Below, in pieces: positions 9,229 through 17,272 of a stretch of 51,288 nucleotides of DNA. Below the pieces are notes generated by a model that was not told the DNA's origin, searched no databases, and saw nothing but the letters and a program-made list of their open reading frames with translations. Every line of letters begins with the position of its first letter. Position 1 is the first letter of the stretch. The stretch is from an uncultured Eubacteriales bacterium (GTDB lineage: Bacteria; Bacillota; Clostridia; Peptostreptococcales; Anaerovoracaceae): the NCBI GenBank assembly GCA_900318105.1, contig ONJG01000027.1, forward strand, positions 1-51,288, in the 5' to 3' direction. A program made the translations under genes and the position numbers.

Positions 9229-9280
9229 TAAAAAAATACAGGGAGCACGTATGCAAAATAATCTGCATCATACTCCCTGT
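9229..9280 (-). terminator. Riboswitch-controlled intrinsic terminator
   Basis: On the minus strand ACAGGGAG pairs with CTCCCTGT (plus an inner TGCA/TGCA stretch) and is followed by ATTTTTTT. The 5' arm overlaps the 3' strand of the second aptamer's closing stem, so terminator and ligand-bound aptamer appear mutually exclusive. This predicts that glycine turns the symporter gene on. Confidence 0.8.
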
Positions 9281-9477
9281 CCGTTTACCTGAAAGTATTA
9301 CTTCTTCGGTGACCGCATCGGCAATCCCGGAAACTTCGTTCCGTTTGTCAGTGCGGCTCTCTCCAGAGTCTCGTCAGCGCTACGTCCCTTTGCCTGAAAG
9401 CTTCACCTTTGCGTTGATGAGCGCAGAGGCTTTCTTCTTCGGCTCCGCCACAAGGGCGATCTTTCCGTAGGCGCTTC
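9271..9477 (-). ncRNA. Tandem glycine riboswitch
   Basis: Read on the minus strand, two glycine aptamers lie in series. Aptamer 1 has GGAGCCGAAGAAG followed by CUUUCAGGCAAAGGGAC; a short linker with CUCUGGAGAG begins aptamer 2, which has CACCGAAGAAGUAA and CUUUCAGGUAAACGGAC. These match the conserved cores of the gcvT/glycine riboswitch class. The closing stem of aptamer 2 pairs ACUCU with GGAGU, and the latter lies in the terminator arm. The element sits about 125 bp upstream of the AGCS start. The outer limits are estimated to within about 10 bases. Confidence 0.92.
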
Positions 9478-9546
9478 ATACGAATATTGAATTGCTGTTC
9501 GTAAACTATCATAGATATCAGTTGACAATCAATGTTTGTTAATGTT

Positions 9547-9576
9547 TTGACAAGATTGCACTTAAAAAGTACAATC
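9547..9576 (+). promoter_or_regulatory. Promoter with internal palindrome, LysR gene
   Basis: TTGACA at 9547-9552 and TACAAT at 9570-9575 are separated by exactly 17 bp, a near-perfect vegetative promoter pointing to the LysR gene. Between and over them lies an inverted repeat: GATTGCACTT at 9554-9563 and AAGTACAATC at 9567-9576, nine of ten positions complementary. A regulator bound here would block its own promoter, as LysR proteins often do, and could also act on the divergent riboswitch/symporter transcript. Confidence 0.75.
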
Positions 9577-9650
9577 AAATAAAATAAAAGGGAACATAAA
9601 AATGTTTTCTGTAGTAATTACGGATATCTGATTGCTGAACGGAGAAAGAT

Positions 9651-10517
9651 TTGAACACACAGAGAATAAAAATACTGCTCACCGCCATAGAGCAGGGGAG
9701 CCTCACAAAAGCCGGGGAGATGCTCGGATATACGCAGTCCTATCTTACGCAGACCATGAAGGCCTACGAAGAAGAAATAGGTTTTCCTTTGCTTGTAAAG
9801 ACCAACAGGGGAGTCGAGCCGACCAACGAGGCCAGACTGCTGCTGCCGTCGATGAGGCAGCTTATCAGCGATGAGGAGAAACTCAACCAGGAGATGGCGG
9901 AGATTCAGGGCCTGCACAGAGGTAATATACGGATAGGATCGTTTCCGAGCACGTCGGTATACTGGGTGCCGCAGATACTGCAATACTTCCAGGGCAACTA
10001 TCCGGACGTTGTCTTCCGTATAGAAGAGCTCGGGCACGAAGAGATGCTGCATGGTCTGACTGACGGCTCCCTGGACATGACTCTTATGAGCGATCCCGGC
10101 AAATCAAATATAGACTTCATACCCATTCTGGAGGATCCGATGCTGCTGGTGATGCCGGCAGGACACAGGCTGGCGCATCTTGAGACGGTTCCCGTCAGCA
10201 AACTGAAGAAGTATCCTTTCATCATGACATATGAAAGCTACGACAGGGATCCTCATATAATATTTGAGAAAGCAGGCTTTATGCCGGAGGTGAAATATTT
10301 CTCCAGGGACGACTTCGCAGTTCTGTCCATGGTGCAGAAAGGACTGGGACTGGCCATACTCCCGGAGCTGACGATAAATGAGTTTCCGGGTGATTATGAA
10401 TGCAGACCGCTCGAGCCTGCGTCCCACAGAACAATGGGGATCGGTATAAAGTCGCTCGCAGATGCCGGGCCTCTGACGAGATTTGTTATCAAATATATCA
10501 GGGACAATATCAAGTAG
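9651..10517 (+). CDS. LysR-family transcriptional regulator
   Basis: A 288-residue LysR protein. The N-terminal helix-turn-helix covers about residues 1-60 (AIEQGSLTKAGEMLGYTQSYLTQTMKAYEEEIG), and the effector-binding domain from about 90 begins with IRIGSFPSTS. The start is TTG at 9651, 6 bp after CGGAGAAAG; no ATG is available nearby. The gene stands alone, with its own strong promoter and a bidirectional terminator, and is divergent from the glycine/alanine symporter. Targets may be the symporter, itself, or the minus-strand genes that follow; the effector cannot be told. Confidence 0.9.
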   Translation: MNTQRIKILLTAIEQGSLTKAGEMLGYTQSYLTQTMKAYEEEIGFPLLVKTNRGVEPTNEARLLLPSMRQLISDEEKLNQEMAEIQGLHRGNIRIGSFPSTSVYWVPQILQYFQGNYPDVVFRIEELGHEEMLHGLTDGSLDMTLMSDPGKSNIDFIPILEDPMLLVMPAGHRLAHLETVPVSKLKKYPFIMTYESYDRDPHIIFEKAGFMPEVKYFSRDDFAVLSMVQKGLGLAILPELTINEFPGDYECRPLEPASHRTMGIGIKSLADAGPLTRFVIKYIRDNIK

Positions 10518-10558
10518 TAATACAGAGCAAACAGCCGGACAACAAGGACAACGATATG

Positions 10559-10587
10559 AAAAAACCGCTCAGCCGAGCGGTTTTTTC
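10559..10587. terminator. Bidirectional terminator
   Basis: ACCGCTC and GAGCGGT form a 7-bp stem with an AGCC loop, flanked by AAAAAA on the left and TTTTTT on the right. It therefore ends the LysR transcript on the plus strand and the small membrane-peptide transcript on the minus strand. Confidence 0.88.
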
Positions 10588-10645
10588 GTCAGTCTTTATT
10601 AAAGTTATTTTGTAATGAGCTATTTCTTCGTGTCACGAACTGAAC

Positions 10646-10726
10646 TTAGAGTACATCCGGTGCGTTCTTCTCGAAGATGTAAGTGATGATAGCGGATGCT
10701 ACGATGATTCCTACTGCGATTCCCAT
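10646..10726 (-). CDS. 26-residue single-pass membrane peptide
   Basis: An orphan micro-gene of 26 codons. The product starts MGIAVGIIVASAIITYIF, one hydrophobic segment of about 17 residues, and ends in a short polar tail EKNAPDVL. The start is supported by an ideal AGGAGGTAA ribosome binding site 5 bp before the ATG. A promoter-like pair lies about 70 bp upstream, and a terminator follows 60 bp after the stop, so it looks like a complete stand-alone transcription unit. I recognise no family. Function could be membrane-protein modulation, a leaderless bacteriocin or a type I toxin; none is supported over the others. Confidence 0.7.
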   Translation of the reverse strand: MGIAVGIIVASAIITYIFEKNAPDVL

Positions 10727-10793
10727 AGTGTTACCTCCTGTTAAAGTATTTATTTTTGGTCTGCGGTTTGTACCGCTGTTTCTTTCTGACAAT

Positions 10794-10822
10794 AAAATAA
10801 CACAGCCTGTAAGTACTGTAAA
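10794..10822 (-). promoter_or_regulatory. Candidate promoter for the membrane peptide
   Basis: On the minus strand TTTACA (10817-10822) and TATTTT (10794-10799) are 17 bp apart. The start site would lie near 10787, giving a leader of about 60 bases that holds a small GCGGT/ACCGC hairpin (10764-10777) and the strong ribosome binding site. Confidence 0.4.
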
Positions 10823-10916
10823 ATGGGAGTTTTTCATACCCGATATAATAAAAACTAATACCGGAATAATGGTGAAAATGCATTGCAGTAGAACTGTCTC
10901 AGTGACATGTCTATAG

Positions 10917-10956
10917 CTAAAAAAGCGGCTCTGACTGAGTGTCAGTCAGAGCCGCC
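10917..10956 (-). terminator. Terminator of the reductase gene
   Basis: On the minus strand GCGGCTCTGACTGA and its exact complement form a 14-bp stem with a 3-base loop, followed by TTTTTT. It stands 35 bp after the reductase stop codon. Confidence 0.93.
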
Positions 10957-10990
10957 TCCCTGGAAGATATATGTATTTCCGAAATGTCAA

Positions 10991-12994
10991 TTAGTCTATG
11001 AAGCCTCTCTTTTCGAGGACCTTGACGATGCTTCTGGCTTCGTCTGTTCCGTCGATGATTCTCCTCTGCTGTTTGGAGTCACCGATGTTCATGATTTCAA
11101 CCGTGCCGTCGCCGAATTCGCTTTCGAGCATCTCAAGCACCGGATTGTTGGACTTGAGTCCCATGCAGATGCATCCGTAGTCGAAGTCAACTTCCTCGAT
11201 TGAACCGTCGGGATTCTTTACCACGAAGCAGTCAGGCTTAACTTCCTGAAGAGCGGTGCTCGGTCTCTGATGAACATTGTACTTTTCCATCAGGTCTTTG
11301 ATGCTGACCTTTGTGATCGGGTCGAGTCCGGCTCCGATTGCAGGCATCATCTCGATTACCGTGGTATCTGCGCCCTTGGGTGCAAAGTATTCCACTACGT
11401 CGAGTCCCACTGCTCCGCCGCCGATTACGACGGCTTTTTTACCCTTCATATCCTCGGGATAATTCGGGAGATTGTTGATTACCCCGAGAACTGTATGAAT
11501 CTTTCCGCCTTCTTTATTTACATTTTCCTTGAGTCCCGGAATCGGGAGGATGAGCGGAAGTGAGCCTGTCGAGTTGACGATGATGTCGGGGTTGAGGCTC
11601 CTTACAAACTCCGGAGTGGCCTCGGTGCTTGTAAACACATGGAGATTGTGGAGCTTCTTGATTCTTCTTTCGAGATAGTCCGGGAAGTCTCTGAGCCTGT
11701 TCTTGTCAGGGAACTTCGAAATCTCCACTGCGAGTCCGCCTAGGTGATCCTCTTTTTCGATGAGGAATACCGAGCAGCCGACTTCAGCTGCCGTGCATGC
11801 AGCTTCCATTCCTGCTGTGCCGCCGCCCACGACTACCACGTTGCATGGTTTGTTGACGGAAAGCTTTTTGTATTCTTCACCCTCTGTTACTGCGGGGTTG
11901 ACCGTGCATCTGATCGGTCTGTTGCCCTGGATGCGGTTTCCTGCGCATCCGATGTTGCAGGAGATGCACTTTCTGATATCTTCTTCGCATCCGAATTCAG
12001 CTTTGTTGACCCAGTCCGGATCTGCAATGAGGCCGCGGCCAATGCCGATGAAGTCAGCGTCGCCTTTTTCGAGTATGTCATTTGCGACCTTCGGGCTTCT
12101 GATGTTGCCCATCGTGATTACCGGTTTGCCGTATTTTTCTTTTACGGCCTTGGCCATATATGAACGCCATCCGTCCGGGTAGCAGTTGGAATCAATCTGA
12201 TACTGCAGGGACGGGTTGAGTCCTGCGGATACGTTGAATACATCAACTTCTTTTTCAAAATACTGAAGGTAGTCGAGACAGTCCTCGAGGGTGTTTCCTC
12301 CCTCAAGCATCTCATCAGCGCTTATTCTTGCGATGATGGGGAAGAACGGTCCGACCTGGCGGCGTACTTCTTCGATGACCATAGTGGCCAGCCTTGCGCG
12401 GTTCTCTGCGGATCCACCGAATTCATCAGTTCTCTTATTGTAGAGAGGGGAGAGGAACTGGCTGATGAGATATGAGTGACCGCAGTGAACCTCGACTGCA
12501 TCGAATCCTGCAGTCTGCGCTCTCTTGGCTGCGTCGCCGTATTTTTTGACTATGACTTCGATCTCTTCCTTTGTGAGAGGGCGTGGCTCCTCGCCGCCGT
12601 CCTTGGTTGGAACCGTCGAAGACGAAACCGTGGGAACTCCCGTACGTGCAGACGATGCGGATGCTCCTGCGTGGTTAATCTGAATAGCTGCTTTGCCGCC
12701 TTCCTGATGGATGGCTTCAGTCAGTTTGTAAAGCCTCGGCATGAAGCAGTCATGGTCGATTCTGATCTGGCTGGTGCCGTTGGAACCCGTAGGATAATCT
12801 ACGTTGGCATTCTCCACTATAATGAGTCCTGTGCCGCCTCTGGCTCTCAGCCTGTAATAATTGATGTGTTCGAAACTCATCTGACCATCGGGTTCTCCGT
12901 AGTTGGAACCCATGGGTGTCATGACCACTCTGTTTTTGAATGTGGTGCGCTTGACGGTGAATGGTTCGAATATTCCTGGATAATCCTTTTTCAT
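10991..12994 (-). CDS. Old-yellow-type NADH:flavin oxidoreductase (2-enoate/2,4-dienoyl reductase family)
   Basis: A 667-residue flavo-iron-sulfur enzyme. Residues 1-330 form the FMN barrel (KNRVVMTPMGSNYG, INHAGA, GHSYLISQFLSPLYNKR). Then comes the [4Fe-4S] motif C-x2-C-x3-C-x11-C in CISCNIGCAG...RCTVNP. Next are an FAD-binding GGGTAGMEAA and a nucleotide-binding GGGAVGLDV. Relatives reduce enoates, dienoyl-CoA, enones or trimethylamine. The start at 12994 follows GGGAGGAAAG; 24 in-frame upstream codons are rejected. It shares a regulatory region with the quinate/shikimate locus, so a cyclohexene-carboxylate such as shikimate or dehydroshikimate is a reasonable but unproven substrate. Confidence 0.9.
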   Translation of the reverse strand: MKKDYPGIFEPFTVKRTTFKNRVVMTPMGSNYGEPDGQMSFEHINYYRLRARGGTGLIIVENANVDYPTGSNGTSQIRIDHDCFMPRLYKLTEAIHQEGGKAAIQINHAGASASSARTGVPTVSSSTVPTKDGGEEPRPLTKEEIEVIVKKYGDAAKRAQTAGFDAVEVHCGHSYLISQFLSPLYNKRTDEFGGSAENRARLATMVIEEVRRQVGPFFPIIARISADEMLEGGNTLEDCLDYLQYFEKEVDVFNVSAGLNPSLQYQIDSNCYPDGWRSYMAKAVKEKYGKPVITMGNIRSPKVANDILEKGDADFIGIGRGLIADPDWVNKAEFGCEEDIRKCISCNIGCAGNRIQGNRPIRCTVNPAVTEGEEYKKLSVNKPCNVVVVGGGTAGMEAACTAAEVGCSVFLIEKEDHLGGLAVEISKFPDKNRLRDFPDYLERRIKKLHNLHVFTSTEATPEFVRSLNPDIIVNSTGSLPLILPIPGLKENVNKEGGKIHTVLGVINNLPNYPEDMKGKKAVVIGGGAVGLDVVEYFAPKGADTTVIEMMPAIGAGLDPITKVSIKDLMEKYNVHQRPSTALQEVKPDCFVVKNPDGSIEEVDFDYGCICMGLKSNNPVLEMLESEFGDGTVEIMNIGDSKQQRRIIDGTDEARSIVKVLEKRGFID

Positions 12995-13074
12995 AATCTT
13001 TCCTCCCGAGCAATCTCGTAAGTCAGTTGAATCAGCATTATCTTCACTTTCTTGTGGCAGTTTCATAATATATA

Positions 13075-13108
13075 AAAAGGGCGCAAATGAAAATTATCAT
13101 TTGCGTCC
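13075..13108 (-). terminator. Terminator after the second LysR gene
   Basis: On the minus strand GACGCAAATGA pairs with TCATTTGCGCC around a short loop and is followed by TTTTT. It separates the LysR transcript from the reductase gene, so the reductase promoter must either lie after it or read through it. Confidence 0.82.
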
Positions 13109-13111
13109 TCA

Positions 13112-13142
13112 ATTGATAGCCTCAGGGTATCAATTATTACAA
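13112..13142. promoter_or_regulatory. Operator-like repeat, copy 1
   Basis: A 31-bp sequence built as ATTGATAGC, six variable bases, then GTATCAATTATTACAA. The arms ATTGATA and TATCAAT form a palindrome of the LysR-box type. It lies just 3' of the LysR gene and about 120 bp upstream of the reductase start. A second copy, 27 of 31 bases identical and in the same orientation, is at 14145. Confidence 0.7.
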
Positions 13143-13145
13143 ATT

Positions 13146-14042
13146 CTATATATGTTCCGAATCGATGTCGGAATTCTCTATCATAAAGTCTATGAATTTC
13201 CTGACAGCCGGCATCTGGTAGTGGTTTTTAAGCCATACCATGTTGACATAGTGAGTGAGATCCGTATCCGAAAGATGCAGGATCTTTATTTCATCTTTGT
13301 TCAGAGCATCGACATTTGCAACGAGCGCTATCCCGAAATCTTCCCTGACGAGCGCCTGTATGGCATTTTCATCCGAGCATTCGCAGAGTATGTCCGGTTT
13401 GATGCCGAGGTTTCTGTACAGGCGGTTTGTGTAGCCGCCTAGACCGGAGAATCTGTCATAGCCTATCACCGGATAGTTGTTAAGCTCGAGCACGGATACG
13501 CTGTCACCTTTTGCAATCGGGTGACCCGGCTTTGCAATGATAACCATCTCCTGCTTAAGTATCCTGACGAATTCGAGCTCTTCTTCTGCCTCCACATATG
13601 CGCAGAATCCGACATCCAGCATGCCTTTTTTTATGTCCCGTATTATTGCGGAGGTCCTGTTCTGGCTGAAACCGAAAGTCGTGTTTTCGTTGCCGGGCTG
13701 ATTCAGAAATGTCCTGACTTTATGCGGGATGTAGTAATTGGCCAGCGGAAATACGTAGCCTATGTCAATCCTGCCGCCCGAGGACGAAAGTTCCTTCATC
13801 TTATATACCGCTATGTCGCAGTCCTCGAGTATGCGATTTACATACTCAAGGAAAAGTGTTCCGGCTTTGGTGAGGCTTATCCCTCTGCCGCTTCGCTCAA
13901 AGAGCATGATGCCGAGCTCTTTTTCGAGAGAGTCAATGGATCTTGAGAGCGAGGGCTGTGAGATATACAGGTCCTCTGCCGCCGCCCTGAAATTCTCGGT
14001 TCTCGCGACGCACTGAAAGTAGTATAGCTGGTTCAATGTCAT
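13146..14042 (-). CDS. LysR-family regulator of the quinate/shikimate locus
   Basis: A 298-residue LysR protein: helix-turn-helix at about residues 1-60 (MTLNQLYYFQCV, FRAAAEDLYISQPSLSRSIDSLE), effector domain from about 90 (GRIDIGYVFPLANYYIPH). The start at 14042 has AGGAAAG upstream; 22 extra in-frame codons are rejected. It is transcribed away from the shikimate dehydrogenase gene and toward the reductase gene. Identical palindromes occur in both flanks, which fits one regulator serving both transcription units with a shikimate-pathway acid as effector. The pairing with the operators is inference from position and symmetry. Confidence 0.9.
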   Translation of the reverse strand: MTLNQLYYFQCVARTENFRAAAEDLYISQPSLSRSIDSLEKELGIMLFERSGRGISLTKAGTLFLEYVNRILEDCDIAVYKMKELSSSGGRIDIGYVFPLANYYIPHKVRTFLNQPGNENTTFGFSQNRTSAIIRDIKKGMLDVGFCAYVEAEEELEFVRILKQEMVIIAKPGHPIAKGDSVSVLELNNYPVIGYDRFSGLGGYTNRLYRNLGIKPDILCECSDENAIQALVREDFGIALVANVDALNKDEIKILHLSDTDLTHYVNMVWLKNHYQMPAVRKFIDFMIENSDIDSEHI

Positions 14043-14144
14043 GATATCTGTCTTTCCTAATTGCTTCTGAATAAAATGTTGACATATACAGGCGGGAGCA
14101 AAGTTCACCGGCTGTTTAAGTCAGTTTATCAGAACCGCAGTCTG

Positions 14145-14175
14145 ATTGATAGCATAAATGTATCAATTATTACAA
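14145..14175. promoter_or_regulatory. Operator-like repeat, copy 2
   Basis: Same 31-bp design as at 13112, here between the divergent LysR and shikimate dehydrogenase genes. A weak promoter, TTATTA at 14167 and TTCTAT 17 bp further on, overlaps its right end and points to the dehydrogenase, the arrangement expected for an activating LysR site. Confidence 0.7.
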
Positions 14176-14314
14176 TACTTGGCATTGGATTCTATCAAGA
14201 AGAGAGGATAGAATGTATGCAAGAAATAGTTACACTTTTAACAAACATATCTTCGGTCTTGTGGCAAATTCCGAAAAACAAAAAACTATTCATTATTATT
14301 AAGGAGACATAACA

Positions 14315-15193
14315 ATGGCAGAAAGAATTACCGGACATACCGAACTTATCGGGCTGATGGCATATCCGATTCGTCACTCAAGCTCACCTGCAATGCAGAA
14401 CGAGGCGTTTGCAGAAGTAGGTGCGGACTATGCATACCTTGCATTTGAGGTCGGTGCTGATGAAATCGAGGATGCAGTAAAGGCCATCCGTACTCTCAAG
14501 ATGAGAGGATCAAATGTATCGATGCCCAACAAGACCATCGTGGGACAGTATCTCGACGAACTCGATCCTGCAGCTGAGCTCTGCGGCGCTGTCAACACAA
14601 TCGTAAATACCGACGGACACCTCAAGGGTTATATCACGGACGGCATCGGATTCATGGCAGCCATGAAGGATAACAACATCGACCCGATCGGAAAGAAGAT
14701 GACCATCGTAGGAGCAGGCGGCGCAGCCACTGCCATCGAGATCCAGGCCGCTCTCGACGGAGTTGCCGAGATGTCCATCTTCAACATCAGGGATAAATTC
14801 TATGAAGTCGGAGAAGAAACGGTAAAGAAAATAAATGAAAATACCAATTGCAAGGCCAGAATGTACGATCTTGCAGATACGGAAAAGCTCCGCGAGGAAA
14901 TGGCAGACAGCTATCTCTTCGTAAATGCGACCGGTGCAGGCATGAAGCCGCTTGAGGACGTGTCGGTCGTTCCCGACAAGAGCTTCTTCCATCCTGACCT
15001 CATCGTAGTGGATGTACCTTACGGAACGCTGCTCACAAAGATGAGAAAGATGGCCAAGGAGGTCGGATGCAAGACCATGAACGGACTCGGCATGATGCTC
15101 TTCCAGGGAGCTGCCGGTTTCGAACTCTGGACAGGTAAGAAGATGCCGATTGAGCATATGAAAGAAGTGCTCGGCATAAGCTATGATGACTAA
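14315..15193 (+). CDS. aroE: Quinate/shikimate dehydrogenase, YdiB-like
   Basis: A 292-residue shikimate dehydrogenase family enzyme, interconverting shikimate and 3-dehydroshikimate or quinate and 3-dehydroquinate. Substrate residues are present: Ser22-Ser24 region, Lys73 in VSMPNK, Asn94 in AVNTIVN and Asp109 in ITDGIG. The cofactor loop GAGGAATA is at 133-140. The wording VSMPNK, DELDPAAELCGAVNTIVN and FELWTGK follows E. coli YdiB rather than AroE, so use of quinate and of NAD is plausible. AAGGAGA precedes the start. It leads an operon with carriers and dehydroquinase, which suggests scavenging or catabolism rather than aromatic biosynthesis. Confidence 0.9.
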   Translation: MAERITGHTELIGLMAYPIRHSSSPAMQNEAFAEVGADYAYLAFEVGADEIEDAVKAIRTLKMRGSNVSMPNKTIVGQYLDELDPAAELCGAVNTIVNTDGHLKGYITDGIGFMAAMKDNNIDPIGKKMTIVGAGGAATAIEIQAALDGVAEMSIFNIRDKFYEVGEETVKKINENTNCKARMYDLADTEKLREEMADSYLFVNATGAGMKPLEDVSVVPDKSFFHPDLIVVDVPYGTLLTKMRKMAKEVGCKTMNGLGMMLFQGAAGFELWTGKKMPIEHMKEVLGISYDD

Positions 15194-15216
15194 TTTATGA
15201 CAGTGAGGGAATAATC

Positions 15217-16440
15217 ATGACTGACAAAAAATATTTACCAAGCGTAATCGTACTTTATCTCAACTACTTCCTGCATGGAATCGGATGCTCCGTTCTCGGG
15301 CAGGCAGTTATCAAGGATGCACTCGCAGGAAGCTGGGGCGTGGAGGCCATGTCCATAACTGCAATCGCAGCAGCTCTCGGACTCGGAAGACTTATAGCTC
15401 TTCCTTTTGCAGGACCGCTCTCCGATAAACTCGGACGCAGAATCTCAACTGCAATCGGCGGATTATCCTATGCTATCTATCTCATCGGACTGGCATTTGC
15501 ATTCAATGCCGGTGCCAATGGCGGATATCAGATCGCATATATCTGTGCAATCGTGGGCGGAATTGCCAACTCATTCCTTGATACGGGTATCTATCCGGCA
15601 GTTGCCGAGATCATCAAGAAAGCTCCCGGCGTTGCAACTATGGGAATCAAGTTTGCCATCTCAGGCGCACAGTTCCTGCTTCCGTTTTTCCTCGGAGTGA
15701 CAGTGGCCACTACAGCTTCCGGAGCAACATCATACAACAGGCTGTTCTATATCTTCGGAATTGCATATCTCGTACTTATGGTACTCATCCTTTTCTTCCC
15801 GCTTCCTGATACAGATCAGAAGGCTGAGAAAAAGGAAGGCCTCATCGAGGGAATCAAAAAGGCCAATTTCTCCGCAGGTTCCATAGCGATGATACTCATC
15901 GGATTTACCTGCACGGGAACATTCCAGCTCTGGCTCAACTGCGCACAGAACTTCGCAAAGGAAGTCGTTATGTGGGAAGATCCTTCATCAATGCAGTCCT
16001 TCTATGCGGCAGGCACTATGATCGGACTTGTTGTGACAGCAGCTCTTACAAGTAAAATCAAGGATGTCAGATTCGTAATGATCTATCCTGCAGTATGCCT
16101 CGTTATGATGATTGGCGTACTTATGATTCCTTCACAGGGCGTACTCAAAGTCGGCGCTTTCGTGCTCGGATGGTTCGGAGCCGGCGGACTTCTGCAGATT
16201 GCAACTGCTGTCTGCAACATGCTGTTCCCGAAGATCAAAGGTACGGTCACAGCACTCGTAATGATCGCATCATCTCTTTGTAACTACACACTGCTCACAG
16301 CAGCCGCATCGATGACTCCGTCAGGCGTCATGATCATGAATATCGTTCTGACAGCAGTCGGAGTTCTGCTCGGAGTATTTGTAAACATGAATTATTCCAA
16401 AATGCAGGCAGCTGCAGAAACGGAAGACGCAGCCGCATAA
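15217..16440 (+). CDS. MFS transporter, probable quinate/shikimate carrier
   Basis: A 407-residue protein with about 12 membrane segments. The MFS loop motif is recognisable after helix 2 (GPLSDKLGRRISTAIGG, about residues 67-83). A GAGGGAA site precedes the start; it lies 23 bp after the dehydrogenase gene and 22 bp before dehydroquinase. Position gives the likely substrate, a shikimate-pathway acid, but the family transports many compounds. It is odd that the same operon also carries a complete TRAP transporter; one system could export a product while the other imports. Confidence 0.85.
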   Translation: MTDKKYLPSVIVLYLNYFLHGIGCSVLGQAVIKDALAGSWGVEAMSITAIAAALGLGRLIALPFAGPLSDKLGRRISTAIGGLSYAIYLIGLAFAFNAGANGGYQIAYICAIVGGIANSFLDTGIYPAVAEIIKKAPGVATMGIKFAISGAQFLLPFFLGVTVATTASGATSYNRLFYIFGIAYLVLMVLILFFPLPDTDQKAEKKEGLIEGIKKANFSAGSIAMILIGFTCTGTFQLWLNCAQNFAKEVVMWEDPSSMQSFYAAGTMIGLVVTAALTSKIKDVRFVMIYPAVCLVMMIGVLMIPSQGVLKVGAFVLGWFGAGGLLQIATAVCNMLFPKIKGTVTALVMIASSLCNYTLLTAAASMTPSGVMIMNIVLTAVGVLLGVFVNMNYSKMQAAAETEDAAA

Positions 16441-16462
16441 GGGGTAGAGAAAGGATTCTGTT

Positions 16463-17224
16463 ATGAAGACTGTAAAAATGAGAAACATGGTGCTCGGAGA
16501 AGGCATGCCCAAAATATGCGTTCCGATTGTTGCAAGCACAAAGGACGGCATCATCGAAGAAGCACGCAATATCAAAAATCTCCCGGCGGATATAGTCGAG
16601 TGGAGAGTGGACTGGTTTGAAAATGTATTCGAATTTGATAAAGTTAAGGATGTGCTCAAGGAGCTCAGAGAGACCCTCGGTGACATGCCCATACTGATGA
16701 CATTCCGCACATCGAAAGAAGGCGGAGAGAAGTCCATCGAAGATGAAGCATATGCAGAGCTTAATATCAAAGCAGCGGAGACTGGTCTGGTCGATGCAGT
16801 GGACGTTGAGGTTTTCACAGGCGATGAAGTTGTAAAGAGAATCATCGAAGGCGCCCATGCTGCAGGAGTCAAGGTCGTGGCATCAAATCATGACTTCGAC
16901 AAGACACCGGACAAGGACGACATCGTAAGGAGACTCTGCAAGATGCAGGAGCTCGGCGCGGATGTACCGAAGATCGCCGTTATGCCGCAGAGCAAAAAAG
17001 ATGTGCTCACACTTCTTACGGCAACTGAGGAGATGGCGACAGAACACGCCGACCGCCCGATCATCACCATGTCGATGGCCGGCACCGGAGTTATTTCAAG
17101 GCTTGCAGGTGAGGTCTTCGGATCGGCACTCACATTCGGAGCTGCCGCAAAGGCATCCGCTCCCGGACAGATGGGTGTGGAGGACCTTAAGGATGTTCTC
17201 ACCAAACTCCATAACGCACTTTAA
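16463..17224 (+). CDS. aroD: Type I 3-dehydroquinate dehydratase
   Basis: A 253-residue class I dehydroquinase, converting 3-dehydroquinate to 3-dehydroshikimate through a Schiff base. Catalytic residues are all visible: Glu46 and Arg48 (VEWRVDW), Arg82 (MTFRTSKEGG), His143 (SNHDF) and the Schiff-base Lys170 (PKIAVMP). The final loop SMAGTGVISRL is typical. AAAGGA precedes the ATG. With the dehydrogenase it makes a route quinate to dehydroquinate to dehydroshikimate to shikimate. Confidence 0.95.
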   Translation: MKTVKMRNMVLGEGMPKICVPIVASTKDGIIEEARNIKNLPADIVEWRVDWFENVFEFDKVKDVLKELRETLGDMPILMTFRTSKEGGEKSIEDEAYAELNIKAAETGLVDAVDVEVFTGDEVVKRIIEGAHAAGVKVVASNHDFDKTPDKDDIVRRLCKMQELGADVPKIAVMPQSKKDVLTLLTATEEMATEHADRPIITMSMAGTGVISRLAGEVFGSALTFGAAAKASAPGQMGVEDLKDVLTKLHNAL

Positions 17225-17272
17225 AGAGCTATGCTCATTAAGAGCAAGGATTTAAGAAAAGAGAGATTAAAT

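Noticed and set aside
9146..9271. Extra 42 codons at the start of the symporter
   Set aside because: This stretch is the riboswitch-to-gene leader; the ATG at 9145 has an AAAGGAG site and begins the family-typical sequence.
14043..14314. Small plus-strand gene between LysR and the shikimate dehydrogenase
   Set aside because: The 83-codon frame crosses the operator and promoter, lacks a good start and has no recognisable features.
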